59,694 nucleotides of DNA from UMGS1840 sp045661305 (GTDB lineage Bacteria; Bacillota; Clostridia; UMGS1840): positions 1 to 59,694 of the forward strand of contig JAZRFJ010000042.1 of the NCBI GenBank assembly GCA_045661305.1. The letters run 5' to 3'. Positions 6,784-15,542 of this stretch are shown here, piece by piece. The notes below the pieces were generated by a model. The model did no database searches and was not told the DNA's origin. It worked only from the letters and a program-made list of their open reading frames with translations. Position 1 is the stretch's first letter. Each line of letters begins with the position of its first letter. A program made the position numbers and the translations under genes.

Positions 6784-7536
6784 TTATTTAGCTGCATCTG
6801 TTATTACAGCAAAATCAGCAGCAACGAGTGAAGCACCACCGATAAGACCGCCGTCAATATTTTCTTTTGCCAAGAGTTCAGCAGCGTTTTTAGCGTTCAT
6901 ACTTCCGCCGTACTGAATTGTAAATTCAGGTGCACATTTTTCGCAATAAAGCTCTGCGATAAGCTTTCTAATACCGCCGCAAACTTCTTCAGCCTGTTCT
7001 GCAGTAGCAGTTTTTCCTGTACCGATTGCCCAGATTGGTTCGTAAGCGATAACAACTTTTTTAGCGTCAGTAGCTTCAATTCCTGCAAAAGCTTTTTTAA
7101 TCTGGATTGCAATAAGGTCCATTGTTATTCCTGCTTCTCTCTGTTCTAAGCTTTCGCCAACACAAAGAATAGGAATTAAGCCTTTTTCCAAAGCTTTTTT
7201 AACTTTTTTGTTTACTGTTTCATCTGTTTCTGCAAAATATTCTCTTCTTTCTGAGTGACCGATGATAACATATTCTACACCGAGGTCTTTTAACATATCT
7301 GCACTGATTTCACCTGTATAAGCACCTTTATCTTCAAAGTGGAGATTTTCTGCACCGATTTTAACATGTGAACCTTTTGCAGCTCTGATAGCTTCAGAAA
7401 GGTTTACATAAGGTGTACAGCATACAACTTCACATGTTGAATTTTTTGTAGCTTCAATTACTTCTTTAATATAGTCATAAGTTTCTGAAGGTAACTTATT
7501 CATTTTCCAGTTACCTGCTATAATATATTTTCCCAT
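6784..7536 (-). CDS. tpiA: Triosephosphate isomerase
   Basis: Interconverts dihydroxyacetone phosphate and glyceraldehyde 3-phosphate in glycolysis. The 250-residue TIM barrel has GNWKMNK (8-14), catalytic His94 in IIGHSERR and catalytic Glu166 in AYEPIWAIGTG, plus the phosphate-binding YGGSMN near the C-terminus. TAAGGAG precedes the ATG. It lies 39 bp downstream of pgk on the same strand, so the two are very likely co-transcribed. Confidence 0.98.
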   Translation of the reverse strand: MGKYIIAGNWKMNKLPSETYDYIKEVIEATKNSTCEVVCCTPYVNLSEAIRAAKGSHVKIGAENLHFEDKGAYTGEISADMLKDLGVEYVIIGHSERREYFAETDETVNKKVKKALEKGLIPILCVGESLEQREAGITMDLIAIQIKKAFAGIEATDAKKVVIAYEPIWAIGTGKTATAEQAEEVCGGIRKLIAELYCEKCAPEFTIQYGGSMNAKNAAELLAKENIDGGLIGGASLVAADFAVITDAAK

Positions 7537-7575
7537 TTTTATTTCTCCTTAAATTATATTTTTTTAATAATTATA

Positions 7576-8775
7576 TTATTTATCGTTGAGTGCTGCGATA
7601 CCTGGGAGTTCTTTTCCCTCTAAAAATTCAAGTGAAGCACCGCCGCCTGTTGAAATGTGGCTCATCTTATCACCTAAACCTGCCTGATTAACAGCTGCAA
7701 CACTGTCACCACCACCGATGATTGTTGTAGCATCAATTTCAGCCAAAACTTCAGCAATAGCATTTGTACCTTTAGCAAATGAAGGCATTTCAAAAACACC
7801 CATAGGTCCGTTCCAAACAACTGTTCTAGCTTCTTTTATAGCATCTGAATAAAGCTTGATTGTATCTTCACCGATGTCAAGACCCTGCCAGCCTGCTTCA
7901 ATCTGACCTCTTTTAACAGTTTTGTGCTGTGCATCGTTAGAAAATTCAGTTGCAACAACTGTATCAACAGGAAGAAGGAGCTTAACGCCTTTAGCTTCTG
8001 CTTTTGCAACCATTTCGTTAGCGTAGTCAAGATAGTCAGCTTCGAGTAATGAATCACCAACTTCTTCGCCCTGTGCTTTCATAAATGTATAAGCCATACC
8101 ACCACCAATGATGAGTGTATCAACTTTTTCCAAAAGATTATTAATAACAGAAATCTTGCTTGAAACTTTTGAACCGCCCAAGATTGCAACGCAAGGTCTT
8201 ACCGGGTTGTCAACAGCATTTCCTAAAAATTCGATTTCTTTTTCAATGAGGAATCCACAAACAGCTTCTCCGTCAATAAATTCTGTTACACCAACTGTTG
8301 AACAGTGTGCTCTGTGAGCTGTTCCGAAAGCATCATTTACAAAAATATCTGCAAGTGAAGCAAGCTCTTTTGAGAAAGCTTCAATATTTTTTGTTTCTTC
8401 TGCTCTGTAACGGGTATTTTCAAGTAAAACAACATCGCCTTCTTCCATATTAGCTACTGCTGATTTTGCATTTTCTCCAACAACAGTTGCATCAGCAGCG
8501 AATACTACTTCTTTACCAAGCTTTTCTGATAACTTTTTAGCAACAGGTGCTAATGAAAGCTTTGCAACAGCTTCGCCCTTTGGTTTTCCCAGGTGTGAAC
8601 AGAGAATAACTTTTGCACCGTTATCTATAAGGTGTTTTATTGTAGGGAGTGCACCGTCAATTCTTGTTTCATCTGTAATGTTCAAGTTTTCGTCAAGCGG
8701 AACATTGAAATCGCAACGAACGAGAACTCTTTTTCCTTTTACTTCGATATCTCTGATTGTCTTTTTGTTTAACAT
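7576..8775 (-). CDS. pgk: Phosphoglycerate kinase
   Basis: Makes ATP from 1,3-bisphosphoglycerate. The 399 residues are full length, with RCDFNVP near residue 25, LLENTRYRAEE, LGGSKVSSK and the C-terminal GGGDSVAA nucleotide-binding segment. It is the first gene of the pgk-tpiA-gpmI cluster, with its own promoter at 8827-8855 and AAGGAG before the ATG. The common Firmicutes order gap-pgk-tpi-gpm-eno is only partly kept: gap and eno are not in this window. Confidence 0.98.
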   Translation of the reverse strand: MLNKKTIRDIEVKGKRVLVRCDFNVPLDENLNITDETRIDGALPTIKHLIDNGAKVILCSHLGKPKGEAVAKLSLAPVAKKLSEKLGKEVVFAADATVVGENAKSAVANMEEGDVVLLENTRYRAEETKNIEAFSKELASLADIFVNDAFGTAHRAHCSTVGVTEFIDGEAVCGFLIEKEIEFLGNAVDNPVRPCVAILGGSKVSSKISVINNLLEKVDTLIIGGGMAYTFMKAQGEEVGDSLLEADYLDYANEMVAKAEAKGVKLLLPVDTVVATEFSNDAQHKTVKRGQIEAGWQGLDIGEDTIKLYSDAIKEARTVVWNGPMGVFEMPSFAKGTNAIAEVLAEIDATTIIGGGDSVAAVNQAGLGDKMSHISTGGGASLEFLEGKELPGIAALNDK

Positions 8776-8826
8776 AAGTTAAATCTCCTTTTATATAATG
8801 TTTTTTTAAACTAAGTCATCATTCCT

Positions 8827-8855
8827 ATTTTACACTATTTTTTATGATTTTGCAA
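8827..8855 (-). promoter_or_regulatory. Promoter of the pgk-tpiA-gpmI operon
   Basis: Minus-strand TTGCAA (8850-8855), 17-bp spacer, TAAAAT (8827-8832). Confidence 0.55.
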
Positions 8856-8944
8856 TAGTTATTTATAAAATTGTTATTTTTTTGTCAATTTTTTTAAAAA
8901 AATCTATAAAACTAGTGCTTATTTATATATTTTAATAAAAAAGC

Positions 8945-8974
8945 TTGCAATTTACACAGTAAATGTGGTAAAAT
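8945..8974 (+). promoter_or_regulatory. Promoter of the pseudouridine synthase-rsmG-GNAT cluster
   Basis: TTGCAA (8945-8950), 18-bp spacer, TAAAAT (8969-8974), followed by AAAGGA before the ATG at 9012. Confidence 0.5.
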
Positions 8975-9011
8975 ATTTGATGTGTTAAACATTTGAAAGG
9001 AATAGCTTTTA

Positions 9012-9968
9012 ATGAAATCTTTTGTTATTAACAAAAATGATGAGGGACAAAGACTTGATAAATTTATAAAAAAAATTCTCATTCATGCACCCGATTCTCT
9101 TATATATAAATATTTAAGAAAGAAAAGAATAAAAGTTAACAGGAAAAAAGAAGATATTTCCTATAAATTAAAAGAGGGAGATATTATTGAATTTTATGTT
9201 AATGATGAGCTTTTTTTGGGAAGTGAAGAAAAGGAAGACTCATTTTTAAAAATAGTCCCGAAATTAGATATAGTTTATGAAGATGAAAACTTACTTGTAT
9301 TACATAAAAAACCGGGTGTTATTGTTCATAGTGATGACAAAGAAAATTTCAATACTTTAATTGCTCATATTCAATCTTACTTATATAAAAAAGGCGAGTT
9401 TGATTTTGAAAATGAAAATTCATTTCGCCCTTCTTTGTGTAACCGTCTTGACCGAAATACAGGTGGACTTATTATTGCTGCAAAGAATGCTTCTTCGTTA
9501 AGATGTATGAATGAAATAATAAAAAACAGAGAAGCACACAAGAAATATTTATGTATAGCATTAGGACATTTTGATAAAAAAGAAGCTACACTAAAAGCTT
9601 ATCACTTTAAAGATGAAAAGAAAAAAGAAGTATATATTTCTAAAGAAAAAAAGAACGGTTATAAAGAGATTATAACGGGATATAAGGTCTTAAAAGAAGA
9701 AAAAATAAATAATGAAATCTTATCACATCTTGAAGTTTCGCTAATCACTGGAAGAACACATCAGATAAGGGCACATATGGCTTATATTTCGCATCCTTTA
9801 CTTGGGGACGGAAAATACGGACGCAACGAAATAAATAAAAAATTCGGAATAAAATATCAGTGTCTTTATTCATATAAGCTGACATTTGATATAAAAGATA
9901 AAACTTCTCCGATGTACTATCTTAACAGTAAGACTTTTGAAATAAAAAATATTAATTTCTTTGAATGA
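9012..9968 (+). CDS. RluA-family 23S rRNA pseudouridine synthase
   Basis: 318 residues. An N-terminal S4 RNA-binding domain (about 1-75: GQRLDKFIKK, then IKVNRKKEDISYKLKEGD) is followed by the RluA/RluC/RluD catalytic domain. The catalytic Asp lies in NRLDRNTGG, and the other family motif is LITGRTHQIRAH. It isomerises uridine in rRNA, probably 23S, but the target position cannot be predicted. Its stop overlaps the extended frame of rsmG. A second RluA-family gene lies at 24965-25816. Confidence 0.9.
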   Translation: MKSFVINKNDEGQRLDKFIKKILIHAPDSLIYKYLRKKRIKVNRKKEDISYKLKEGDIIEFYVNDELFLGSEEKEDSFLKIVPKLDIVYEDENLLVLHKKPGVIVHSDDKENFNTLIAHIQSYLYKKGEFDFENENSFRPSLCNRLDRNTGGLIIAAKNASSLRCMNEIIKNREAHKKYLCIALGHFDKKEATLKAYHFKDEKKKEVYISKEKKNGYKEIITGYKVLKEEKINNEILSHLEVSLITGRTHQIRAHMAYISHPLLGDGKYGRNEINKKFGIKYQCLYSYKLTFDIKDKTSPMYYLNSKTFEIKNINFFE

Positions 9969-9981
9969 AAGGAACTGCAGG

Positions 9982-10683
9982 ATGCTTAGAGAATATTTGA
10001 AAAAAATCAATATAGAACCAAACGATGAAATTTTAGGAAAATTTGAAAAATTTACTGATTTACTTTTAGAGTGGAATGAAAAAATAAATCTTACTGCAAT
10101 AACTGATAAAAGTGAAATTGAAATTAAACACTACATTGACAGCTTAACAATTTTTGAAACAGGAAAAATAAAAGAAAATATGAAAATAATTGATATCGGT
10201 TGCGGTGCAGGTTTTCCTTCGTTTCCGATGAAGTTTGTGCTTCCTTCTCTTGATGTTACGATGCTTGATTCTCTAAATAAGAGGATAACTTTCCAAAAAA
10301 CAGTTTCAGAGGAATTAAAACTGGAAAAAATAGAAAGTGTTCATATGCGTGCAGAAGAGGGCGGAATAAACGGAAAATACAGAGAAATGTATGATGTTTC
10401 GTGTGCAAGAGCAGTTGCAAATTTATCTTCTCTTATTGAGCTTTGCGTTCCTTTTGTTAAGGTTGGCGGATATTTCATAGCGTTAAAAGGCTCAGAAGTT
10501 GAAGAAGAAATTAAAAATGCAAAAAATGCACTTGGCTCTCTTGGAGCTTCAGTTGAAGATGTTTTAACCTTAAAGCTTCCGAAATTTGAACACGAAAGAA
10601 ACATTGTTATCATAAAAAAAGAAAAGCCAACTGATAAACGATTTCCAAGAAAGGCTCCAAAGCCTATAAATAAACCTTTATAA
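9982..10683 (+). CDS. rsmG: 16S rRNA (guanine-N7) methyltransferase RsmG (GidB)
   Basis: S-adenosylmethionine-dependent methylation of 16S rRNA near the decoding centre (G527 in E. coli). 233 residues with N-terminal MLREYLKK, WNEKINLTAITD, the SAM motif DIGCGAGFPSFP and SCARAVANL, all RsmG hallmarks. A TTG seven codons earlier (9961) is open, but AAAGGA sits well placed for the ATG at 9982, which also fits the family. It directly follows a pseudouridine synthase and precedes a GNAT protein. Loss of RsmG is known to cause streptomycin resistance in other bacteria. Confidence 0.95.
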   Translation: MLREYLKKINIEPNDEILGKFEKFTDLLLEWNEKINLTAITDKSEIEIKHYIDSLTIFETGKIKENMKIIDIGCGAGFPSFPMKFVLPSLDVTMLDSLNKRITFQKTVSEELKLEKIESVHMRAEEGGINGKYREMYDVSCARAVANLSSLIELCVPFVKVGGYFIALKGSEVEEEIKNAKNALGSLGASVEDVLTLKLPKFEHERNIVIIKKEKPTDKRFPRKAPKPINKPL

Positions 10684-10702
10684 TAAAAAAAAGTGTGATT
10701 TT

Positions 10703-11494
10703 ATGAAAATAAACTATTATGAGTATGAAAGTAAGCTGAAATTTCTTTTTAAGACAATTTTTAAGGTAACAGATAAATTCTGTGATATGATTTTTGAAAA
10801 AAAGCTTTCAAAAAGCGATATATTTGCACAGATTTGTGATAATCAGCTTGTTGCTGTCTCTTATGCAATTTCATTTGATGTAAAAATTAATAATGAAATT
10901 AAAAAATGTATTTATATTTACGGAGTAAGTGTGGCAGAGGATTACAGGGGCAGGGGACTTTCAAAAAAATTACTTTCTGAAATTTATGAATATTACAAGG
11001 ATAAAAACATTTCATTTTTATATCTTGTTCCTGAAAATGAGGGGCTTTTTAAGATGTATGAAAAGCTTGGATATAAAACAGAATTTTATCTTAATAAAAA
11101 AATTTTTGATTTAAACAAAATAAAATATTTTCAAAATGATGTAGTTAGTGGTGACTATACTTCTGATTTTGAGAATTATGTTATAAAAAATAATTTCAAT
11201 CCGTTAATTTTAAGAAAAAAAGAAGATATAGAGGCGATACTTGGTTATACGATTTACAAAAAAGAGGGTGAAAGCGGTTTTTTATATGAAGCTGACGGAA
11301 AAATTTCACTTATAAGAGAAAGCTTTATCTATAATGAAAATGATTTGAACTCTTTTTTGTCATATCTTAAAGATTTTGGATATGAAAAAGCAATTATAAC
11401 AAATTACGGAAATCAAAAATATGAATATGCAATGGTAAGAAGATATGAAGACATTTCTTTTGAAAACGGATATACAAATATGAATTTTGACTAA
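10703..11494 (+). CDS. GNAT-family N-acetyltransferase
   Basis: 263 residues. The acetyl-CoA-binding motif A is visible as GVSVAEDYRGRGLSKKLL near residues 74-91, followed by YLVPENEGLFKMYEKLGY, a typical GNAT beta5-alpha4 segment. The C-terminal 120 residues look like a second, more diverged lobe with no motif I recognise. The acceptor substrate is unknown. It lies 19 bp after rsmG and is probably co-transcribed. Confidence 0.85.
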   Translation: MKINYYEYESKLKFLFKTIFKVTDKFCDMIFEKKLSKSDIFAQICDNQLVAVSYAISFDVKINNEIKKCIYIYGVSVAEDYRGRGLSKKLLSEIYEYYKDKNISFLYLVPENEGLFKMYEKLGYKTEFYLNKKIFDLNKIKYFQNDVVSGDYTSDFENYVIKNNFNPLILRKKEDIEAILGYTIYKKEGESGFLYEADGKISLIRESFIYNENDLNSFLSYLKDFGYEKAIITNYGNQKYEYAMVRRYEDISFENGYTNMNFD

Positions 11495-11527
11495 TTTTAT
11501 TTTTTTTAATTTTATTTATTTTGACAG

Positions 11528-11556
11528 TTGAAATTTTAAAAATGATATGTTATAAT
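11528..11556 (+). promoter_or_regulatory. Promoter of the PurF-like gene
   Basis: TTGAAA (11528-11533), 17-bp spacer, TATAAT (11551-11556). A nearby TTGACA at 11521 is less well spaced. Confidence 0.55.
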
Positions 11557-11590
11557 AGAAAAGTATTTAATTTAAGAGAGGTACTAATAT

Positions 11591-13006
11591 ATGGGCGGTT
11601 TTTTTGGTGTAGCATCTAAGGAAGATTGTGTTTTTGATTTGTTTTATGGAATAGATTACCATTCACATCTGGGAACAAGGCGTGCAGGAATGGCTGTTTA
11701 CAGTAATGAGAATGGTTTTGATAAAGCAATTCATAATATTGAAAATACACCTTTCAGAACAAAATTTACAAAAGATTCAAACTCTATGCACGGAAATTAT
11801 GGAATAGGCTGTATTTCTGACTACGAGGCACAGCCGATTCTTATAAGGTCGCATCATGGAACTTTTGCAATTACTACTGTAGGAAAAATAAACAATTCAG
11901 AAGAAATAGTAAATGAAATACTAAAAAACCATACCCATTTTTTTGAAATGCAAAATGGTGGTATAAATCAGACTGAGCTTGTTGCTGCAATTATAAACCA
12001 AAAAGAAAACTTTATTGAGGGAATACAGTATGCACTTGAGATTATTGACGGCTCTATGAGTATGCTTATTTTAACTCCGAAGGGCATTTATGCAGCAAGG
12101 GACAAGCATGGAAGAACTCCTGTCACAATAGGAAAAAAAGATACAGGCTTTTGTGCATGCTTTGAAAGCTTTTCATATCTTAATTTGGGATATACAGACT
12201 ATAAAGAACTAAGACCTGGTGAAATTGTAGTTTTTGATGAGGAAAGTGTAAAAACACTTGTTGCTCCTGAAAAAGAAAATATGAAAATATGCACATTCTT
12301 ATGGGTTTATTACGGTTATCCGCCGTCATCATATGAAGGAATAAGCGTTGAAAAAATGCGTTACAACTGCGGTAAATGTTTAGCTATGCGTGATAGTGAT
12401 ATGCCAAAGCCTGATATTGTTGCGGGTGTGCCTGATTCAGGTATTGCACATGCTGTCGGCTATTCAAATGCTTCTAAAATACAATTTTCAAGACCTTTTA
12501 TAAAGTATACACCTACATGGCCAAGGTCCTTTTTGCCTACTCATCAGAGTAAAAGAAATCTTATTGCTAAGATGAAACTTATCCCTGTACATGACCTTAT
12601 AGATGGTAAAAAACTTCTTCTTATTGATGACTCTATTGTAAGAGGAACACAGCTTAGGGAAACTACAGAATTTTTATATGAAAGCGGAGCAAAAGAAGTT
12701 CATATAAGAACAGGCTGTCCGCCACTTTTGTTCAGTTGTAAGTATCTCAATTTTTCGCGTTCTACATCAGAAATGGAGCTTATAGCAAGATGTGCAATAA
12801 AAGAACTTGAGGACGTTGAGCCAACTAAAGAAATGCTTTATGAATATGCAGACCCAAATAGTGAAAAATATAAAAATATGCTTGAAAAAATAAGAGAAAA
12901 ACTTCATTTTACATCACTTAGATATTTAAGACTTGATGACATGCTTGATTCTGTAGGAATAGATAAAGAAAAGCTTTGTACATATTGTTGGAACGGAAAA
13001 GAGTAA
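11591..13006 (+). CDS. Amidophosphoribosyltransferase (PurF) homologue lacking the catalytic cysteine
   Basis: 471 residues with the two-domain layout of PurF: an N-terminal Ntn glutaminase-like domain and a C-terminal phosphoribosyltransferase domain with the PRPP loop LLLIDDSIVRGTQ. Normal PurF begins M-C-G with Cys as the glutaminase nucleophile; here it is M-G-G-F-F-G, and the usual HRGQ segment reads TRRAG. Glutamine hydrolysis is therefore not expected. Cysteines in CTFLWVYYG, CKYLNF and the final CTYC (463, 466) match the Fe-S ligands of the B. subtilis-type enzyme. Such paralogues recur in Clostridia and Bacteroidetes. It may be ammonia-dependent or regulatory. It is not in the purine operon at 38.7-47.8 kb, which has no purF. 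Confidence 0.88.
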   Translation: MGGFFGVASKEDCVFDLFYGIDYHSHLGTRRAGMAVYSNENGFDKAIHNIENTPFRTKFTKDSNSMHGNYGIGCISDYEAQPILIRSHHGTFAITTVGKINNSEEIVNEILKNHTHFFEMQNGGINQTELVAAIINQKENFIEGIQYALEIIDGSMSMLILTPKGIYAARDKHGRTPVTIGKKDTGFCACFESFSYLNLGYTDYKELRPGEIVVFDEESVKTLVAPEKENMKICTFLWVYYGYPPSSYEGISVEKMRYNCGKCLAMRDSDMPKPDIVAGVPDSGIAHAVGYSNASKIQFSRPFIKYTPTWPRSFLPTHQSKRNLIAKMKLIPVHDLIDGKKLLLIDDSIVRGTQLRETTEFLYESGAKEVHIRTGCPPLLFSCKYLNFSRSTSEMELIARCAIKELEDVEPTKEMLYEYADPNSEKYKNMLEKIREKLHFTSLRYLRLDDMLDSVGIDKEKLCTYCWNGKE

Positions 13007-13032
13007 CATATTACATTTTTCGACATAATATA
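13006..13032 (+). promoter_or_regulatory. Possible SigK/SigE-like sporulation promoter of the DUF11 gene
   Basis: AC (13006-13007), 16 bases, CATAATATA (13024-13032) fits the sigma-K pattern AC-N16/17-CATANNNTA. Low information content, so weak evidence. The 72-bp gap has no convincing SigA promoter. Confidence 0.3.
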
Positions 13033-13078
13033 AACCGAGGGAAGAAATTTCCTTAATTCTTAAAAAAGGGTGAATATT

Positions 13079-13930
13079 ATGGCAACTTTTACAAATCAGG
13101 CTACTTTGTCCTATAATGGGAACACAATAAACTCAAATACGGTTACAGGTAATATTTTGGAACTTCTTAATGTAACAAAAACAGCTGTTGGCGGTGACTA
13201 TACTGCTAATGATGATGTAACTTATATTGTAAGTATAACAAACGCAGGTTCAACACCTTATACCGATGTTACAGTTACAGATAATTTGGGAGAATATCCT
13301 TTTGGAATGGGTACTCTCGTGCCTTTTGACTATGTAGACGGTTCTCTTCTTTATTACCAGAACGGTCTTTTGCAGACAGCTCCTACTCCAACATCAACAT
13401 CTCCGCTTGTTATTTCAGGAATTACTGTTCCTGCAAACGGAAATGTTATACTCGTTTATGAAGTAAGTGTAAATAGTTTCGCACCGCTTGCTTCAGGAAG
13501 CACAATTACAAATCAGGTTTCACTTACTGCTGATTGTCTGACAGCTCCGCTTTTTGCGTCAGAAACAGTTGCAGTTGCAAATGAGCCACTATTATCTATC
13601 ACAAAAGCTTTAGATCCTGTTGATATTACAGGGTGCAGTGAAATAACTTATACCTTTACTATCTTAAACAGCGGTAATACACCTGCTGTTGCAACAGATG
13701 ATGTTATTATAACAGACACATTTGACCCTGCACTTTCAGATATTACAGTTACACTTAACGGTACTGTTCTTACACCGTCAAGCTACACTTATAATGAAAT
13801 TACAGGTGAATTTTCAACATTACCTGGTACAATTACAGTTCCTGCTGCAACTTATACACAGGACCCTGTAACAGGAAATATTATTATTACACCTGGAGTA
13901 ACAGTTTTGACAGTTACAGGCACAATTTAA
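13079..13930 (+). CDS. DUF11 repeat protein
   Basis: 283 residues, Thr/Val/Asn-rich, mainly beta structure. Two DUF11-type modules are visible: one around LLNVTKTAVGGDYTANDDVT, the other around LSITKALDPVDITGCSEITY, each followed by VTDNL or ITDTF. DUF11 modules are Ig-like beta-sandwiches common in surface proteins. This protein starts MATFTNQATLSYNG with no signal peptide, anchor or LPXTG motif, so a secreted role is not supported. In spore-formers similar proteins could be mother-cell-made spore surface proteins. The start is the ATG with AGGG seven bases upstream rather than the GTG at 13070. A bidirectional terminator follows. Confidence 0.85.
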   Translation: MATFTNQATLSYNGNTINSNTVTGNILELLNVTKTAVGGDYTANDDVTYIVSITNAGSTPYTDVTVTDNLGEYPFGMGTLVPFDYVDGSLLYYQNGLLQTAPTPTSTSPLVISGITVPANGNVILVYEVSVNSFAPLASGSTITNQVSLTADCLTAPLFASETVAVANEPLLSITKALDPVDITGCSEITYTFTILNSGNTPAVATDDVIITDTFDPALSDITVTLNGTVLTPSSYTYNEITGEFSTLPGTITVPAATYTQDPVTGNIIITPGVTVLTVTGTI

Positions 13931-13933
13931 TGC

Positions 13934-13967
13934 AAAAAGTCTGCGGATATTTTTCCGCAGACTTTTT
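13934..13967. terminator. Bidirectional terminator between the DUF11 gene and mnmE
   Basis: AAAAAGTCTGCGG and CCGCAGACTTTTT, a perfect 13-bp stem with T-runs on both strands between two convergent genes. Confidence 0.9.
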
Positions 13968-13975
13968 AAGTAAAA

Positions 13976-15328
13976 TCATTTTCCGATGCAAAAGTTTTTG
14001 AATATATTATCTATCACTTCATCATTTACTGTTGTTCCTGTGATTTCACCGAGTGAAGAAGCACAATTTTCAAGGTCAATTGATGCCATATCAGCTTCAA
14101 AATCATTTTCAAGTGTAATGCACGCAGCATCAAGGAAACTCATTGCAGCATTAAGACAATCAAAATGTCTTTCTGAAAATATCGACTCTTCTGACTCTAC
14201 ATTTGATAAACGAATTTCAATCTTTTCTTTAATTTTTTCCAAAAGCTTATCAATTCCTGTTTTTTCTTTTGCACTTATTTTGATATAATCAAATTCTTTA
14301 CTCAAATTTTCATCTTCAAATAAAGAACCTTTATCATCTTTATTAAGAACAACTATACAATCGTTTTTAAGACTTTTTATTTCTTCTTTTTCATCATTTG
14401 TAATACCATTATTAATGTCAACCATATAAAGAACAAGATCAACATTATTCATATATTCATACGATTTTTTTATACCGATTTTTTCAACTGTGTCATTACT
14501 TTCCCTAAGTCCTGCTGTATCAGCAATATTCATAATATATCCGCCAATATCAATTCTTTCAGTAACAACATCTCTTGTTGTACCTTCAATTTCTGTTACA
14601 ATCGCTCTTTCTTCATCTAAAATTGCATTTAAAAGCGAGGATTTTCCGACATTAGGCTTTCCACATAACGCACATGTAAAGCCATCACGAATGATTTTAC
14701 CTTTGTCGTAGCTTTTTAAAAGTGAGTACACCTCATCTTTTATTTTTGTAACTTCTTTTAGAATATCCGAATTGATATTTTCGCCCGATTCGTCAGGAAA
14801 ATCATTTCTTGCCATAATATTCATTACAACATTCATAACTTTTTTTCGGATATTTTCAACCTTGTTTCTCAATTTTCCATCTAAGTTATTCTGTGCCATA
14901 AGAAGTGAATTTTTTGTTTGTGCATTTATTATGTCAATAACAGATTCAGCTTGTGTTAAATCCATTTTTCCGTTAAGAAATGCTCTTTTTGTAAATTCGC
15001 CTTTTTGGGCTGTTTTTGCACCGTTTGAAATAAGCTCGCGGATTACACATTCCGAAACTGTTTTTCCACCGTGACAGTAAAATTCAACTGTATCTTCACC
15101 TGTATATGAACGGGGTGAAAGCATTTTTACGCATAGGCAATCGTCAATTATATTTTTTTCGCTGTCATAAATTTTTCCGTAAATAAGCTGTCTGTCAGTA
15201 GCTTTATTAAGATTTTTTGAAAATATTTTATTTGAAATCTCAACAGCATTTTTTCCGCTTATTCTTATAACAGAAACAGCACTTGAAATATTGTTTGTTG
15301 CAGGAGCAACTATTGTTGTATCAAACAT
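13976..15328 (-). CDS. mnmE: tRNA modification GTPase MnmE (TrmE)
   Basis: With MnmG, installs the carboxymethylaminomethyl group on wobble U34 of tRNAs. The 450 residues have the N-terminal THF-binding domain (TIVAPATNNISSAVSVIRISG), a helical domain and an inserted G domain with the P-loop GKPNVGKSS, switch EGTTRD, DTAGLR and NKDD. The C-terminus ends in the functional CIGK. The partner mnmG is not in the window. Own promoter at 15373-15401; AAGGAA precedes the ATG. Confidence 0.97.
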   Translation of the reverse strand: MFDTTIVAPATNNISSAVSVIRISGKNAVEISNKIFSKNLNKATDRQLIYGKIYDSEKNIIDDCLCVKMLSPRSYTGEDTVEFYCHGGKTVSECVIRELISNGAKTAQKGEFTKRAFLNGKMDLTQAESVIDIINAQTKNSLLMAQNNLDGKLRNKVENIRKKVMNVVMNIMARNDFPDESGENINSDILKEVTKIKDEVYSLLKSYDKGKIIRDGFTCALCGKPNVGKSSLLNAILDEERAIVTEIEGTTRDVVTERIDIGGYIMNIADTAGLRESNDTVEKIGIKKSYEYMNNVDLVLYMVDINNGITNDEKEEIKSLKNDCIVVLNKDDKGSLFEDENLSKEFDYIKISAKEKTGIDKLLEKIKEKIEIRLSNVESEESIFSERHFDCLNAAMSFLDAACITLENDFEADMASIDLENCASSLGEITGTTVNDEVIDNIFKNFCIGK

Positions 15329-15372
15329 TTTAAAACTTCCTTACTTAATATCAAGCATAATTTTCAAAAAAG

Positions 15373-15401
15373 ATTATAGCATAATTTTCTTTTCGTGTCA
15401 A
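15373..15401 (-). promoter_or_regulatory. Promoter of mnmE
   Basis: Minus-strand TTGACA (15396-15401), 17-bp spacer, TATAAT (15373-15378). Confidence 0.7.
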
Positions 15402-15431
15402 TATATGCAAGATTTAAAGCAACATTTTTTA

Positions 15432-15459
15432 TTGTTTTTTTAAAAAAATATGGTATAAT
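15432..15459 (+). promoter_or_regulatory. Promoter of the uxuA operon
   Basis: TTGTTT (15432-15437), 16-bp spacer, TATAAT (15454-15459). Confidence 0.45.
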
Positions 15460-15483
15460 TAAATTATAAAGAAAAATTTTTTG

Positions 15484-15530
15484 AAAGGAAAAACCGATTT
15501 CAAAAAGAAGAAAGAAAAAAGAAAAATCGG
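15484..15530 (+). promoter_or_regulatory. Shine-Dalgarno-like AAAGGA and hairpin in the uxuA leader
   Basis: AAAGGA (15484-15489) is followed by the inverted repeat CCGATTT (15494-15500) and AAATCGG (15524-15530) around a purine-rich loop. uxuA starts at 15543 with no ribosome binding site directly before it. Folding the hairpin would bring AAAGGA closer to the start, but still about 17 nt away. Confidence 0.3.
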
Positions 15531-15542
15531 CAGTCTATTAAA

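Noticed and set aside
9961..9984. Longer RsmG start at TTG 9961
   Set aside because: It overlaps the upstream gene's stop and places the ribosome binding site inside the coding frame; ATG 9982 fits family and spacing better.
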